Below are positions 44,128 to 55,540 of a stretch of 64,000 nt of DNA, piece after piece. The notes beneath the pieces are model-generated. The model was not told where the DNA came from. It was given only the letters and a program-made list of their open reading frames with translations, and did not search any database. Location of the stretch: assembly GCF_003589595.1 (NCBI RefSeq), contig NW_020653852.1, forward strand, positions 3,105,295 through 3,169,294. Direction: 5' to 3'. How positions within the stretch are numbered: position 1 is the first letter of the stretch; each line of letters starts with the position of its first letter. Made by a program: the position numbers and the translations under genes. The DNA is from Hyposmocoma kahamanoa (taxonomy: Eukaryota > Arthropoda > Insecta > Lepidoptera > Cosmopterigidae).

Positions 44128-44350
44128 TTGACGACCTCCGTGGTGGAGTGGCTCGCACACCGATTTTCATGGTGTCGCCATGTCTGAGGTCCCGGGTTCA
44201 ATCCCCGGCCGGGTCAGTGTAAAAAACTAACTTTTCTATATTGTCTCGGGTCTGGGTGTTTGTGGTAAGGTCGTTGTTTCCGATTGCCATAACACAAGTG
44301 CTTTAGCTACTTCGGGATCAGAGCAAAGTATGTAATGTTGTCTAATACAT
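44128..44350 (+). mobile_element. tRNA-derived SINE, family C, copy 3
   Basis: The head 'gacctccgtggtggagtggc' and B box 'gggttcaatccccggccggg' are the best preserved of the three family C copies. The body ends at 'atgtaatgttgtctaatac'. Confidence 0.85.
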
Positions 44351-44684
44351 ATATATTATATAGTTTTCGGCTGATCTTGTCGATTTCGTTGACTCACGGG
44401 TGTTGGCTGATGGTTTATTAAACCGGTCGACTCTAATTTGGCCACCAAACAATTAACTTCATGCAGTTAATGCGTGAAGTCGTTATCCACTTCATGCAGT
44501 CGAGGTCTCGGATAACGACTTTTCGCAGTAACTTTATGCTGTCGATCTCGGCTGCATGAAGTTGATTACGGCTTCACGCAAACGTATAGTCAATCTGTTA
44601 GCAGCCTAAGAGGGCTTGGGCTACAATTCTACGCAGGCTCAATTGGGAACTTCACTCACATCATTAAATTGCTTAGTAGATATG

Positions 44685-44872
44685 TGCAGGATTCCTCACA
44701 ATGTTTTCCTTTATCGAAAAGTTCATGGCAAATTTAAAATTAAATTTCGCACATTCCAATCCGTAAAATTCGCAATTCCGAAAAACTCCGACGTGCGAGC
44801 CCGGATTCCAACCCACAGTCTCTGCTTGAGAGGCGGTATGTTAAACCGGCAGGCTACCCTAGCTATAAAAAT
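44685..44872 (-). mobile_element. tRNA-derived SINE, family F, copy 3
   Basis: It shares 'aaattaaatttcgcacat' and the reverse tRNA-like head 'gagcccggattccaaccca' with 27640 and 29462. Confidence 0.65.
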
Positions 44873-45224
44873 ATTTTTTTTATATTAGAAACTAAAACTT
44901 TAAAAAAAATAAGTTCTACTTATTACCGCTATAAAAGGAAATTGCAATAAAAGTCGGCACATTAATAATATTATTATCTTATTATATTTAAATAAAATAC
45001 AATTCTTTTATTTGGATTGACAAATTAATCAATAACACATTTGTACTGGATCAGTCATACAAAGAGATTGCTTGCCATTATCATACATTATCTATAATAT
45101 TTATTACCTAAGAAAAAAGAAATTAATTCAACTTAACCAGAACCAAAACCTCTCGTCTGAATTTTACGCAGCCTTAGTCAAAATCACGGATAATACCTAC
45201 CACGGAAGAAAAAACAATGGACGG

Positions 45225-45850
45225 GCCTTAAGTCTCGATTACTATCAGAACCACGGTCGCCAAAAGTCATACTATCATAATGTTAAAGTTTTTTTTTTAT
45301 AATATCAAATCACGGGACGATCAATTCAAGTAAGCTACACGCTTGTCCATAATAGTTGCAGTGCCACTCAGAGCTTTAAATCGCAAAGATCTGAGGGGCA
45401 CTGCCACTGCACTCATCACCGTGAGACATAAGTTGACAAGTCCCATGTGCCTGTAACACAGAACACAGTAATGCTAACATTACTTACTTGTCGGCACACT
45501 ATGAAATCTTGATAATGGGCGGTGGTAGTTTCTTATTTAAAATTATGTAACAAATTCTGGATTAATTAATATAATTCAAACTTTACCCAGTTAATATATC
45601 TTTGACAGTTCAATACCTATTTATTGCAAGTCGTTTTGATTTTATATTGGATGTTCAATCAATCGTCAATAGTTGAACGCCGCCGAGTTCGAGATGTTTA
45701 TTCTCCATAAAAGAAGCGACTTTATTGCAGCGGTATAAGGTTTACTTTCGTTTCTTATGACAAACTTATTACGAAAAATATGATATACTGAAAATTTATT
45801 AAAATAACACTTAACGATGATATGAAATACCACCACGGACAATATTACAA
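45225..45850. repeat. Dispersed repeat H, copy 2 (interrupted)
   Basis: It matches 19295-19750 in order and orientation. A family A piece at 45290-45500 splits it between 'catactatcataatg' and 'actatgaaatcttgataatg'. Confidence 0.7.
45290..45500 (-). mobile_element. Family A retroposon inside repeat H
   Basis: It runs from 'tttttttataatatcaaatc' through 'ctgccactgcactcatcacc' to 'aacacagtaatgctaacatt'. The core after this is deleted. Confidence 0.75.
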
Positions 45851-45875
45851 ACCGTCTGTTTAAAGTTAAAACCAC

Positions 45876-46080
45876 ATAAGTGACATTTTCTACAAATAGT
45901 CTTTATATAGCTATGGTAAGAAAATCACTATCTTTCTGCAGGTGAAACTCCATAACAAGAAAGCTATAAACTCAATAAGTGGTTTTCTTACAACAGGTAC
46001 CTACATAATTTGGTTTGATTTTTTGTGGATTTCTGGAATGTCACTTACGTGGTTTTACCTTCAAGCAGACGAAATGCGAC
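45876..46080. repeat. Dispersed repeat I with internal hairpin
   Basis: 'aagtgacattttctacaaat', 'agctatggtaagaaaatcac' and 'cttcaagcagacga' recur in the same order at 59080-59250. Within it gtaagaaaatcac (45914) and gtggttttcttac (to about 45991) are inverted. Confidence 0.5.
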
Positions 46081-46489
46081 TATAATTTTCGGTTATTGTG
46101 ACAACCACGAGAATCATGGGTTATAAAGTCATCAACTAATTTAAAAAAAATCTAAAATGTATTTATAATAAATATAAATTCCTTTATTCCTAGTTCAAGA
46201 GCCGTTAACACCACAACTTACATAACAGCTAGACTTTTCGGAACAGAAGACAATGTTGATTTCGAATATACTTACCAATTTATTTTTTTTAAATGTAATG
46301 TAATTTCAAATATTCAAAAAAAGAAAAACTCATTAAACGAAAGGCTTAGGTTCTTGGAATTGGTCCGAACCTGTAGAAGGTACCTAAGTCTTTATCGTGC
46401 ATCGCTCACATCCGGATAAAATATTAACAGGATAAAACATTATGTAAACTAATTGTACTAGTACATCAGATTCGTCTTTTTATTAATTG

Positions 46490-46499
46490 NNNNNNNNNN
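46490..46499. other. Assembly gap (10 N)
   Basis: Ten undetermined bases. The true gap length is unknown. Confidence 1.
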
Positions 46500-46940
46500 C
46501 ATAATTTTCATCACGTTTTCATCAAAAATTTTCAGACATTTAAACAATTTCAATTTACAAGAGAGCACGTCCTCTCGCGTCAAGAATTTTGATGGGAATG
46601 ACGACGTCTAGAACATTTGTATGACAAGGAAAAAAAAAATAGAATTCGATAACGTTCCATAATTTTAAAAATAAATGGCGAGGAACCAGAAGTAAAAAGT
46701 GGGATGACGATGAGAGGTAAGGCATCGTCACAAGCGTTACACGATCAAGACCCCACTCTGTGACCTTCACTACGTGTTTCAGTGTCCAGGGTGACAAATG
46801 TCGCTAGTTACTGCATAAAATATTATATGTGACCTCTGAGTCTCCGTGTCCAAACGGCAACACGTCAAGCTACACATTGGCGGATTTTGTTCCGTTGCCC
46901 TGCAGGCGACATTCGAACCAAAGTGTATGGTTTGGTGTGG
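46500..46940. other. Unassigned DNA
   Basis: No supported feature was seen. Confidence 0.35.
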
Positions 46941-46944
46941 AAAT

Positions 46945-47180
46945 TTAACCGAATTTTTGTAACTAAATTGTTCATAGCATAATGATCTTTATATCAATTG
47001 TTTAATGCACAAGTTAGGGTGCGTACAGATCTGGCGAATGCACAATCTGAACGCAACCTTAGATACGATACGTTAGTTGCGGGAATTTCCGAAACTGACA
47101 CGCGAATTCTTTTATCTCGTGTTTAGTTTGTACGTTACACAAATTGTCAAAATGTTAATTATGCTTGTTACAAAAATCAG
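46945..47180. repeat. Dispersed repeat J, copy 1
   Basis: 'gttcatagcataatgatctt', 'acgatacgttagttgcggga' and 'gtttagtttgtacgttacac' parallel 54836-55010. The second copy lies within a Harbinger-like MITE, which suggests this one belongs to the same family. Confidence 0.5.
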
Positions 47181-47941
47181 TGAAGTCTTTTACGCTTTAG
47201 CTAGTGAAAACTGGCACAGGAAGCTTATGCTAAAGACACAGGTTAGCGATGCCATAAAAAAAAACTGTATGGCAAATTTTAGTTCATCTTGTGACTTCTA
47301 GATGGCGCTGTAAAAATGCCATTCAAATTATTTACGTAGTCGCTAAAGACTACCACTAAACTCACTTTCGATGTGCTGCGCTGGTTTGCTGCCCCACATT
47401 CTCGTCTACTACTACTCGCTAATGTTAATATAATGTTACATAATGAAATAGGCAACTAACATTAAAACAGACATTAACATAACCAAAACAGTCTTTTTAA
47501 ATCACAAACACGCTATTTAGTTCGATGGCTTTTTTAGAATAGTGGCCTGTCTGAAAAGTATCTAATTCATCAGGAAGATGATTTAAAAAACTTGAGACAT
47601 GTTTGCCGCGCAAAATTGACATATTTTAACCAATGAATATCTCGGTGTCTCATTCACAGTTTATATCTTCTGGTAACCTATCATAAGCTCGAATTTCTTT
47701 TTCCAAAATAACGATGTTTATCGCAAAGTCACGATTAGATTCGGTTAGGTTAGGTTTAAAAGAAAAAAAATTTCCTCTCAAAATTACTTTCGAGGTAATG
47801 AAAATTCGAGCAAACGATATTTCTGGAAAATGTCATTTCGAACTACTGATAGGTAACCATATTTTCTGAACAAATCTTAGCAATAAGTCAAAAATGAACT
47901 ATTTTAGATTGGGACACTATTCTTGAAAAACAGCGTTAATA

Positions 47942-48971
47942 CAGGGTTTTCCAATAAGGACATAACAATTTTGTATTACAATTATTATCTAGCCAGGTGT
48001 CCAACAGCACTGGCAGTCGTGCGGTGCGATTGTGACATTCCACTACTGACACTAATATCACAACTACACATACATGGTAACACAGTGATCACACAATACA
48101 CGCTCACACAGACTCTACACGTACTCGCAGTTTCTCCTTTTTTAAATTGAATTTTCATATTTAAATTAAATACTTCTTTATTTTTCTTTTTACATGGTCG
48201 AAGCCACTTTATTTTTGTGTAACTGTAAATTGTTGGCTTCGCTGAAAATCAGCGTAACGAGATGTTTCCCTACGTCTCGTTACAAATAAGCTGAGTGGAG
48301 ACCTTTTTGGTGCCATTTTAAATATAATAGTGTTTTATTGTAAGTAAATGTTATAATAAGGTTATTTTAATTTTTGTTTTTACGTTCTATTTGTATTATG
48401 GTTACCAAATAAGTTATTTTTCTTTCTTTCTTTCTTTCTTTCAATAAAACACGGAATATTTGAGATATCGAGTTGAAATTTCTTCCAGATAAAGAAAACA
48501 TGTTTGTTTGTGAATGGAATTCGATCTCGTTCAAATGACCACCGCGAGTATGTTTGCAGCGGTCACAAAGCTGGTCAAACAATCAATCTATTGAAGAGGA
48601 AGTTAGATAATCGTGTAATCTCGCGAAATGGTCCGGTCGAATGGCCACCTCGCTCTTACGATCTAACGCCACTGGATTGCTTTTTATGCGGTTACGTTAA
48701 GTCATTGAATTATGCCAACAACGTCAAATGAGTAACAATATTAAACAAGAAATTGTCAACATTTGGGTCGAAATGTGTTAAATGTGAGTTATGGAAAATT
48801 GGCTCCAAAGAATTGAACCCTGCAAATGTGGTCGAGGTGGTCATTTGAACGAGATCGAATTCCTTAAATGTAACACGTGTAGTGTACCTGGAATAAATTT
48901 CTCGATATCTCAAGTATTTTGCGTTTTGTTTTAGATAGAAAATTGTTATGTCCCTAATGAAAAACCCGATG
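47942..48971 (+). mobile_element. mariner-type (IS630/Tc1) element, rearranged remnant
   Basis: Inverted ends of about 29 bp ('gggttttccaataaggacat' at 47944 and its complement ending at 48967) lie next to TA on both sides. Inside, a transposase remnant reads WPPRSYDLTPLDCFLCGYVK at about 48640-48710, the end of the catalytic domain of mariner transposases. The C-terminal RIEPCKCGRGGHLNEIEF follows in other frames. Most of the N-terminal part is missing. Confidence 0.75.
48415..48443. repeat. (TTTC)n microsatellite
   Basis: About six tandem units inside the mariner remnant. Confidence 0.9.
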
Positions 48972-51160
48972 TAAATACAAGACAATCACACGAAATTCCC
49001 GGTCTCAAACTTGGGAATTCCCTGTGAACACCAGAGCATCGAAATTAAATCTGGAGGAACTATCCAGAAACAATTTAAAATCGATTCCTAAATGGGTCTT
49101 ACCGAGAATTATACTTGGAACCTTCTCATTTATTACCATATTTTTAAATTTCAATCTTATTCTACTAATCTATAGTATCGCCACTAGGAGAATAAGTAAA
49201 CAACCTAATATAGCGCCAAAACATTACTTTCTATTCTATTTCATTTCCTTAATAGCGGCCACTAGGCGTGAGCCAGTGACAATTTCGAGAATATTACTTA
49301 AACTGTGACATAATTTCATTGACAAATATATTTTTTTAATTTAATTAGGCCCAAAGCTGAAGCTCGACTATCCTTAGGTTAAAACAACTTGCTGTACAAT
49401 TAACGAGTCGCCTTATTTTCCTCGAACGTCTGCAAACGACCTTAAATGGCACGGAAATATCACTAATACGGTGTTTTTTTATGTTTATTTATACTTTTCT
49501 ATCACTGTATGAAAACGTGCTATTGTATTCAAAATTATTTCTTTTTGCTGTTTAACATTGAACCTTAAGCCTTTTTTTCAATTTACATTGCGTTCAAAAT
49601 AAAATTTTCATTTTGCATACAAAAGCAGCTTCATATTTTCAACTAAAACTATTTGTGCAATACAGCAATACAAACTCTTATACCTTTCAATTAACATCAA
49701 AAATTGCTTACAATAAACACACAACAAAAATAATTTACATACTACATAAAATTTTCAATATTAAAATACGTCTACAGTCTAATTTCTTTATAAAATTATA
49801 TGTATCGTATACAAATATTTTATTGTAATTGCTTTAGTGGAATAAAATTACGTAAGGTATAAATTGTAGTTTGCAGGATCTAACATGGTGGTTAACAAAT
49901 CAGATGTACAATAACGAGATAGACCGCAAATTACTTAGTTGTATTGATCAAATTAGTCGATTTTGTAGTAATTTTTTAAATGCTACTTTTAGCGAGTAAG
50001 TGTAGTAAAACGGAATTTTTAAGCAATTTCTGCCATCAACATTGTGTGGCGCTTTTTAATATCTATCATACAGGCTGAAAAAAAATTACACCTCTAATTT
50101 TTCTCATGAATTAAAGTTGTTAATAGTTGTCGAAATAATTTAATTTTTTTGTTAAAATTGTCCCAATCATTTTAGCATATGGATGGATGGAAATAATCAG
50201 AGTTGAAGTCTAAGGTAATGAGAGCGTTCACAAAGCACGAAGACTATAAAGTAGCTACCGCCTTCTAGTTATAATAATAATAATAATAACGCACACACTC
50301 TTATTATTACAGTATTGCAAACTCTGTACGTAAAACGTTGATTTTTTAAATTGTTATTGAGTGTACATAATTATGATGATTTAATTTGTTAAAAACACGT
50401 CTGAATACAATAGCACCTATATTTAAATTAACGATGTCTTCTTGTTTTTCATAAAACGTGTCAGTATATTGAGGGTTTTAAATTTGTGTAAGGTATAAAG
50501 GAGAATTTGCAATCTAATCTTATTACAAACACGTAAAAATTTTGGAATAAAATTTACGCGGTACAAAATTGGATCGATTTGGGAAAACTTTTAGACGTCA
50601 CCACTTATTTATTTTTTTTATTTAAGTTTTGTTATGTATCAACTTAAAGTTTTTTTTGTATCAACCTGTATAACAGAAACAAACTTCATTATTTACTTAG
50701 TCTTGTTTAATAAATACTGATAAAGATACATTGTTTATTTGTGGAATGTAGATATTATACGTTATCGACTATAATAAAATAAGTTCATTTTTGTTGGCCA
50801 ACATAATCGGGGCTTCTTTTACGTGCCTTATTTAGGAAGGATTTACCAGTAGTTTGTTTTATGGTTAAAAAAATAGAATTCAAAACATAGAATAAAAACG
50901 AATCGTATAGTCTGTCGTCAACAATGCATGACTTCAAGCTTTTCCTAATTGGTTCCAACCAATTGGTTGAAACGTGAATTATCTTTTGTGTTGTTCTAAT
51001 AGTGTGATTTTTATAGAGTTCTTGGACAAAAATTTATAAAACAAACGGCATCGATTAAACAAAAATGGCGTGCTTAACAATTTATTCGTATTTACCAAAC
51101 GATCTTTGTCTAAGTTTAAGCAAGAAATTACAATAAACTTTGTGTTTCCTTGCTTAAACT
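48972..51160. other. Unassigned AT-rich DNA with (TAA)n
   Basis: A short TAA run lies at about 50271-50291. A 94-residue frame at 49024-49308 has no motif. No gene or element ends were seen. Confidence 0.4.
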
Positions 51161-51164
51161 TTTA

Positions 51165-51375
51165 AATTTTTGTGAAATTACTCCACAAGTTTGTAATAAT
51201 TATTAACAAAAACATCGAACATAAAGTAAAATTCGTTCGGTCTGACAGAACTCAAACGTGTGTCTCTTTTGCTAATCTAGGGCAAATGCTTTACCAACTG
51301 AGCTAGATATCGAGTCAGTAGACCTTACGAATTATTCTGTGCGTTCTTTACAGATCTTTGTTTTTTGTTTTAACT
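51165..51375 (-). mobile_element. SINE-like family D, copy 3
   Basis: It shares 'gtgaaattactccacaag' and the reverse tRNA-like part 'taccaactgagctagatat' with other D copies. Confidence 0.55.
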
Positions 51376-51450
51376 TTGCCTAAATTAAGCAAGAAATTAC
51401 GAAGGAAACACAAAGTTTAATTTAATTTCTTGCTTAAACTTAGGCAAAGT
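51376..51450. repeat. Short palindrome, repeated nearby
   Basis: 'ttgcctaaattaagcaagaa' pairs with 'ttcttgcttaaacttaggca' across about 22 bases. Similar words occur at 51105-51160 and 62878-62940. Confidence 0.65.
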
Positions 51451-51769
51451 TCGTTTTATAAATCTTAGCCTTAGTTCTAGGCTAGTTTTTATTCAGGTGT
51501 GTGCGAGTTTGTTAATTTTTGTTGCGTAATCATTACTGGCTATGGCAGAATATAATATGCGACTACGTACCCCTCTGCAATTGTGTCAGATACGTTTGGC
51601 ATGTAATTTGAAATTTCGAATTCTATTTTTTCGTATTCATTTTTTCTCGTACATACTGGCGTCAACATTAAAACATTGAAATAAAGACTTTTCGATATCT
51701 TCAATCGACATTCTACAATATTACAACGGTTGCATGTTAACAAATTTATTCTTTTAATATCGTTATATT

Positions 51770-51859
51770 CTAAAAATCATCGAGGCAGAAGTCGAAGTGG
51801 TCCTCCATTACTTTGTACTGGTCGCTTGAGAAGCGGGTGCATTTCGGACACGTGTACAC
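51770..51859 (-). CDS. Zinc-finger protein, last coding exon (C2HC finger)
   Basis: On the minus strand the acceptor ttttatattccag opens a 90-nt exon. It encodes 29 residues starting VYTCPKCTRFSSDQYKVMED and ending HFDFCLDDF-stop. The finger is CxxC-x13-HxxxC, near the C-terminus. This layout is like the ubiquitin-binding fingers at the ends of NEMO/IKK-gamma, optineurin and TAX1BP1-type adaptors, though other C2HC families are possible. The exon starts in phase 0. A second finger of the same type is encoded 8.3 kb upstream (minus strand) at 60097-60263. The coding GC is higher than the flanks. The remaining gene lies to the right, partly outside the window. Confidence 0.8.
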   Translation of the reverse strand: MYTCPKCTRFSSDQYKVMEDHFDFCLDDF

Positions 51860-51860
51860 C

Positions 51861-52700
51861 TGGAATATAAAAGCGGGAAAAGTTTTATTAAGAGAGTCCT
51901 TTCAATAACTTCAATTGTCAAACTAAGGGACATTCCTGTAGGTGAGAGGTAAAGAACCTTAACACCATATTTTGGAATTTCACAAACATTGCTTTAGAAT
52001 GCTAAAAATAACGCAATGGTAAAAGGTATTACGTCCTATCATCGTTTGTTTCTTCATTTAACATATTTTATTTGAAATTAAAATTGATTTTAAATGCGTA
52101 ATTAAGAGCATCATTCTTTAAAACGCTCTGTAGTAAAAATTACAGTCTAGCACTTACTTAAGGTACTTTACCTTTCACCTACAGATATTAGGAACATGTT
52201 CCATAGTATTCACGCCATGCTTTTAAGCACGCATTAGACGGGAGGTTCAATATCCTGTTTCAAAACGATTGCAAATATAGCAATAAGCAACCAATGTACA
52301 CACGGTATCAATGCATTGACATTTATTAATATCAAGCAAAACAATCAAATGCACAATGCACAATATTATTTGTACAACACTAACAATCTCAGGACTATAT
52401 TACAAACGTTTTAGACAATAACTCTTGTTCCATTACTTTTAATATTCGTCAAAGTTTACTATCATACAAAAATATAAATATTTTATCTACACACATATCA
52501 TAAACCCTCTATGATGTGTTCAAAAACCGCAAGTTACGACCAGCATAAAGATAAATTGTTTTTTTTTAAACAAATTTATTATCTGTGAAAATGTTATTAT
52601 TGCTTCGTAAAAACATCAAATTCTATTTTATTATTACATTAAAATTTCGAACATCTCTGAAAAACAAAACAATTTGATTCGACCTCAATTCTAATATCAG
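51861..52700 (-). other. Intron of the zinc-finger gene
   Basis: AT-rich, with no repeat ends or further exon recognised. The intron as a whole runs up to the exon at 60097, or to an unseen exon between. Confidence 0.4.
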
Positions 52701-52704
52701 TCGA

Positions 52705-53398
52705 GATCAAGTTTTATTTGTGTGTGTGGACTGAGGGCCCACATGATTTTTGCAAGTTGTAATAACTGGAACGTTTAGTACAAGTTGTAAGCAAATTATC
52801 TTGTCTAATAAGCGACCAAACCATTTAAAAAAAAAATGTATATAGTGAAGCTCTTTGACTAAACCTCAATAGGAGGAATATTTCTATATTGCTTATATTT
52901 TAGGATATTTTAATTAATTCACATTTCTATAGTGTGTGAACTGAGGGACATGAAATTTACGAAATTGGCTCGTATTTGTGATTTTCTTTTGCTTTTATAA
53001 TCTTTCTTGGAATTTTTACTAAGGTTGCGGATAAATAATATAAATATTTTACTCATTTATACGTGTTTTAAATGTGAGCCCTCACCATATAACGAACAGT
53101 GTAATAATATATAACCATTACCAAATTACGTTTTGTTCATTTTGTAAATGTTTAAAGAGGTTTTTACTAAATTTCTGTTAACAAAATATAACTAAATACT
53201 GCCCTGAACTGGAAGCTTTGGTGTGAGAACTGAGAGACTGCACCTTAGGTGGTATAGCTTTTTAATACATGCTTTACAAATTCCAGGATGTGTTTTACAA
53301 AATGCTTTACAACTTGTACTAAACATTCCAGTTATTATTTCAACTGGCAAAAATCATGTGGGCCCTCAGTCCACACACACACATGTTTTATTCGAAAT
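52705..53398. mobile_element. Inverted-repeat element with GAACTGAGGG-like motifs
   Basis: 'gtgtggactgagggcccaca' at about 52722 and its complement near 53360-53390 lie in arms of about 85 bp. The arms also share 'tgatttttgc', 'taactggaa' and 'gtttagtacaagttgtaa'. Two further copies of a 'gtgngaactgag' word lie inside (about 52935 and 53222). No target duplication was fixed. It is non-coding. Confidence 0.65.
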
Positions 53399-53763
53399 GA
53401 AATGTCAATAGCAAACAATTTTGACAAATTTCACATGTTTCTTTATAACGAACGATTTGATAGTTGGGGCCGACTCTAGTTTGTCTATGAATTAAATAAA
53501 AAAGTACGGTTGTGTGACATGCGTGAGAAAAGTTTTTATTTGCCGCCATTTCGCCAGTCGCAACATGCGGTTCCTGAACACATCATAGAGAGCTTATAAT
53601 ATGTATATAGATAAAGCAGTGTATGTAACTACAAATAATTAGGCATTAAAACACTCGTGTGATGTGAAACCCACACTCGTATTTTAAAGCCTTTCACAAT
53701 GTAACAGTCGCATAAACTACTATAAAAAGATCGTTCGTATAAACGGTGATAAATATGTGTAAT

Positions 53764-54141
53764 CTTAGAATAATAACGCATAGAATGATAGTTTCATATC
53801 AAACGAACTGTCATAAGTGAGGCAAAAATCAAATTCATGTAGGCTAGCTTTAGTAGTAGGTTAATTTTCGGTTTTAGTGAATATTTATATAAAAATACAA
53901 GTTGAAACGCGTTACTTCCTTGTGGAATGTGATGTCAGTATCTATTTTATGTTTGTCTGACGTATTTTTACACTCATTTACCGCACATTTCATCATTTTT
54001 AGCTAAAATTCTTGATCTGTTCGCGGTGCAAGTTGACCTTGAGCACTGAAGGCCTGCCCGCTCGTGTAGGTCCTTTTGGCGCGCTTCAATTTGCCTCACT
54101 TAGCGTGTGCGGACTAGGTTTCTATGCGTTATTATTCTAAG
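53764..54141 (+). mobile_element. MITE family 3, copy 1
   Basis: 378 bp with inverted ends of about 22 bp, cttagaataataacgcata and its complement. It is flanked by the perfect 8-bp duplication tgtgtaat (53756-53763 and 54142-54149). The terminus CTTAG differs from the hAT consensus, so the superfamily is open although an 8-bp duplication fits hAT. It is non-coding. Confidence 0.9.
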
Positions 54142-54442
54142 TGTGTAATAATAACAAAGGACGCTTGCACGTTTGAACTTACTATCTTATTACCAAATAC
54201 ATATCTAAAAACTGTCAGATAGTAGAAGAAAAACTTAATTCATTTTGTACATTTGTTATGTTTTATAAACAGTTATGGAACAAAAGTTATTGTTTATGAT
54301 GTTAGGAATATAGTCCTGAGAGGTTGTTAGTATTTTGTAAATAATCCTATATAAAAACATAACGGGTTTTTTCTTACTTCCATGCACTTTTCATGATACT
54401 ACACACTTTTAAGCTCTATTTACACTACCGCGGAACGGGTTT

Positions 54443-54830
54443 TTTTTTAATATCAAGCGATGGAACTAACAAGTCGTACGCCGTTTGGTAAGCAACATAC
54501 CTATCCAGTCGCAGTGCAACTCAGAGCTATAAATCACAAAGATCTGAGGGGCATTGCCACTGCGCCTATCACCCTGAGACATAAGTTGACAAGTTCCATG
54601 ATGTGTTTGTAATTTCACCAAGCTAAGATCTTTGAGAGTTAAGGCTCTGAGTTAAGGACAGGGGTGTTGCTTACCACCAGGCGCACGACTCGTTCGTCCC
54701 GTCTCTTGGCATAATTAAAAAAATAATAAAACCGGAACGCAGTAATGCTCGCATTACTGCTTAGCGGTAGAAATAGATAAGGTGGCAGTATTTCCCTGGA
54801 CGGACTGTTTCACAAGGACTACTCGTAGTA
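54443..54830 (-). mobile_element. Family A retroposon with a second, opposite family A piece inside
   Basis: The outer copy reads minus ('tttttttttaatatcaagcg' to 'ttcccggacgga'-like end). Between 54620 and 54728 there is a plus-strand 3' fragment ending 'cttggcataattaaaaaaat'. The outer copy resumes with 'aaaccggaacgcagtaatgc'. Confidence 0.7.
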
Positions 54831-54835
54831 ACTAC

Positions 54836-55010
54836 GAAAGTGAATTTTTGTGATGAAATTGTACATAGCATAATTAATTTTATGTTGATCGTGTAACGCA
54901 CAAATAAAAAGATACGATACTGCTGCAGGAATTCTACGGAAGTCGCGCGACCTGTTTAGTTTGTACTTTACACAATTGATAAAAAGTTCATTATCCTATG
55001 ATTACAAAAA
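54836..55010. repeat. Dispersed repeat J, copy 2
   Basis: 'gtacatagcataattaattt', 'gatacgatactgctgcagga' and 'ctgtttagtttgtactttac' parallel 46945-47180. Confidence 0.5.
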
Positions 55011-55329
55011 ATTCCTTCCATTCCCTTCCACAGTAATGTAAATTGAGCCTTAAAAATGAAAAATAGAATCAACAATCGTAAAAACTTTGTACAAAAGCAT
55101 ATTGTTATTGTTTAAAAAAAATACAGTAGTGTTACTCAGTGTTTTTTAATGTGGATTATTGTAAGGATTATCAGTGTTATGTATCACAAAAAATACAACA
55201 AATATCAAGCAAAATATAATAAGGAAATCTCACCTATAAATCTTCAAGAACAATTTAAACATTACGACATACGTATAGTCCTTCTCCTGACTAACTGTAG
55301 TAATTACTAGGCATTTTCGCTTTTGGGAC

Positions 55330-55395
55330 TCACCACATTTATTCACACGAAATCGCTTTGAGCCCGTCAATAAAACCTTTATGTCCATGCAATTA
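55330..55395 (-). repeat. Dispersed repeat shared with the ITP intron
   Basis: Its complement 'gcatggacataaaggtttta' and 'caaagcgatttcgtgtgaat' match 38150-38218. Confidence 0.5.
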
Positions 55396-55540
55396 GAGCG
55401 AAAAGGACGCAATGCGTTTCGCTTTCGCTCGGAACACCGACGCGGAACGCACAACGTGATTTTCGCTCTTATTACATTGACGCAACCTTTTATCCGACTG
55501 GATTAATGCGATTCCCCGTCGATAAGTATGAAGACTCCTT

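Larger units (their letters stand above)
54411..55053. mobile_element. Harbinger-like MITE carrying a retroposon
   Basis: The left end agctctatttacactaccgc and right end 'agtaatgtaaattgagcc' are inverted. Both outer flanks are TTA, matching the 3-bp target of PIF/Harbinger elements. The interior includes family A pieces (54443-54830) and repeat J. The copy at 55541-56185 has the same ends. Confidence 0.5.

Noticed and set aside
44160..44215. tRNA gene suggested by A- and B-box-like sequence
   Set aside because: The same unit recurs with a long shared body at 1387 and 5156 and no full cloverleaf is present, so it is a SINE head. The same applies to the B boxes near 5225, 22965 and 61790.
43653..44222. 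Longest single ORF in the window (189 residues)
   Set aside because: The first half is a LINE ORF2 C-terminus (LLRLPRHC motif) and the end reads into a tRNA-derived SINE. It is not a host gene.
49024..49308. 94-residue plus ORF with a hydrophobic middle
   Set aside because: It looks like a possible membrane protein, but has no flanking splice signals, no recognisable family and chance-like codon content.
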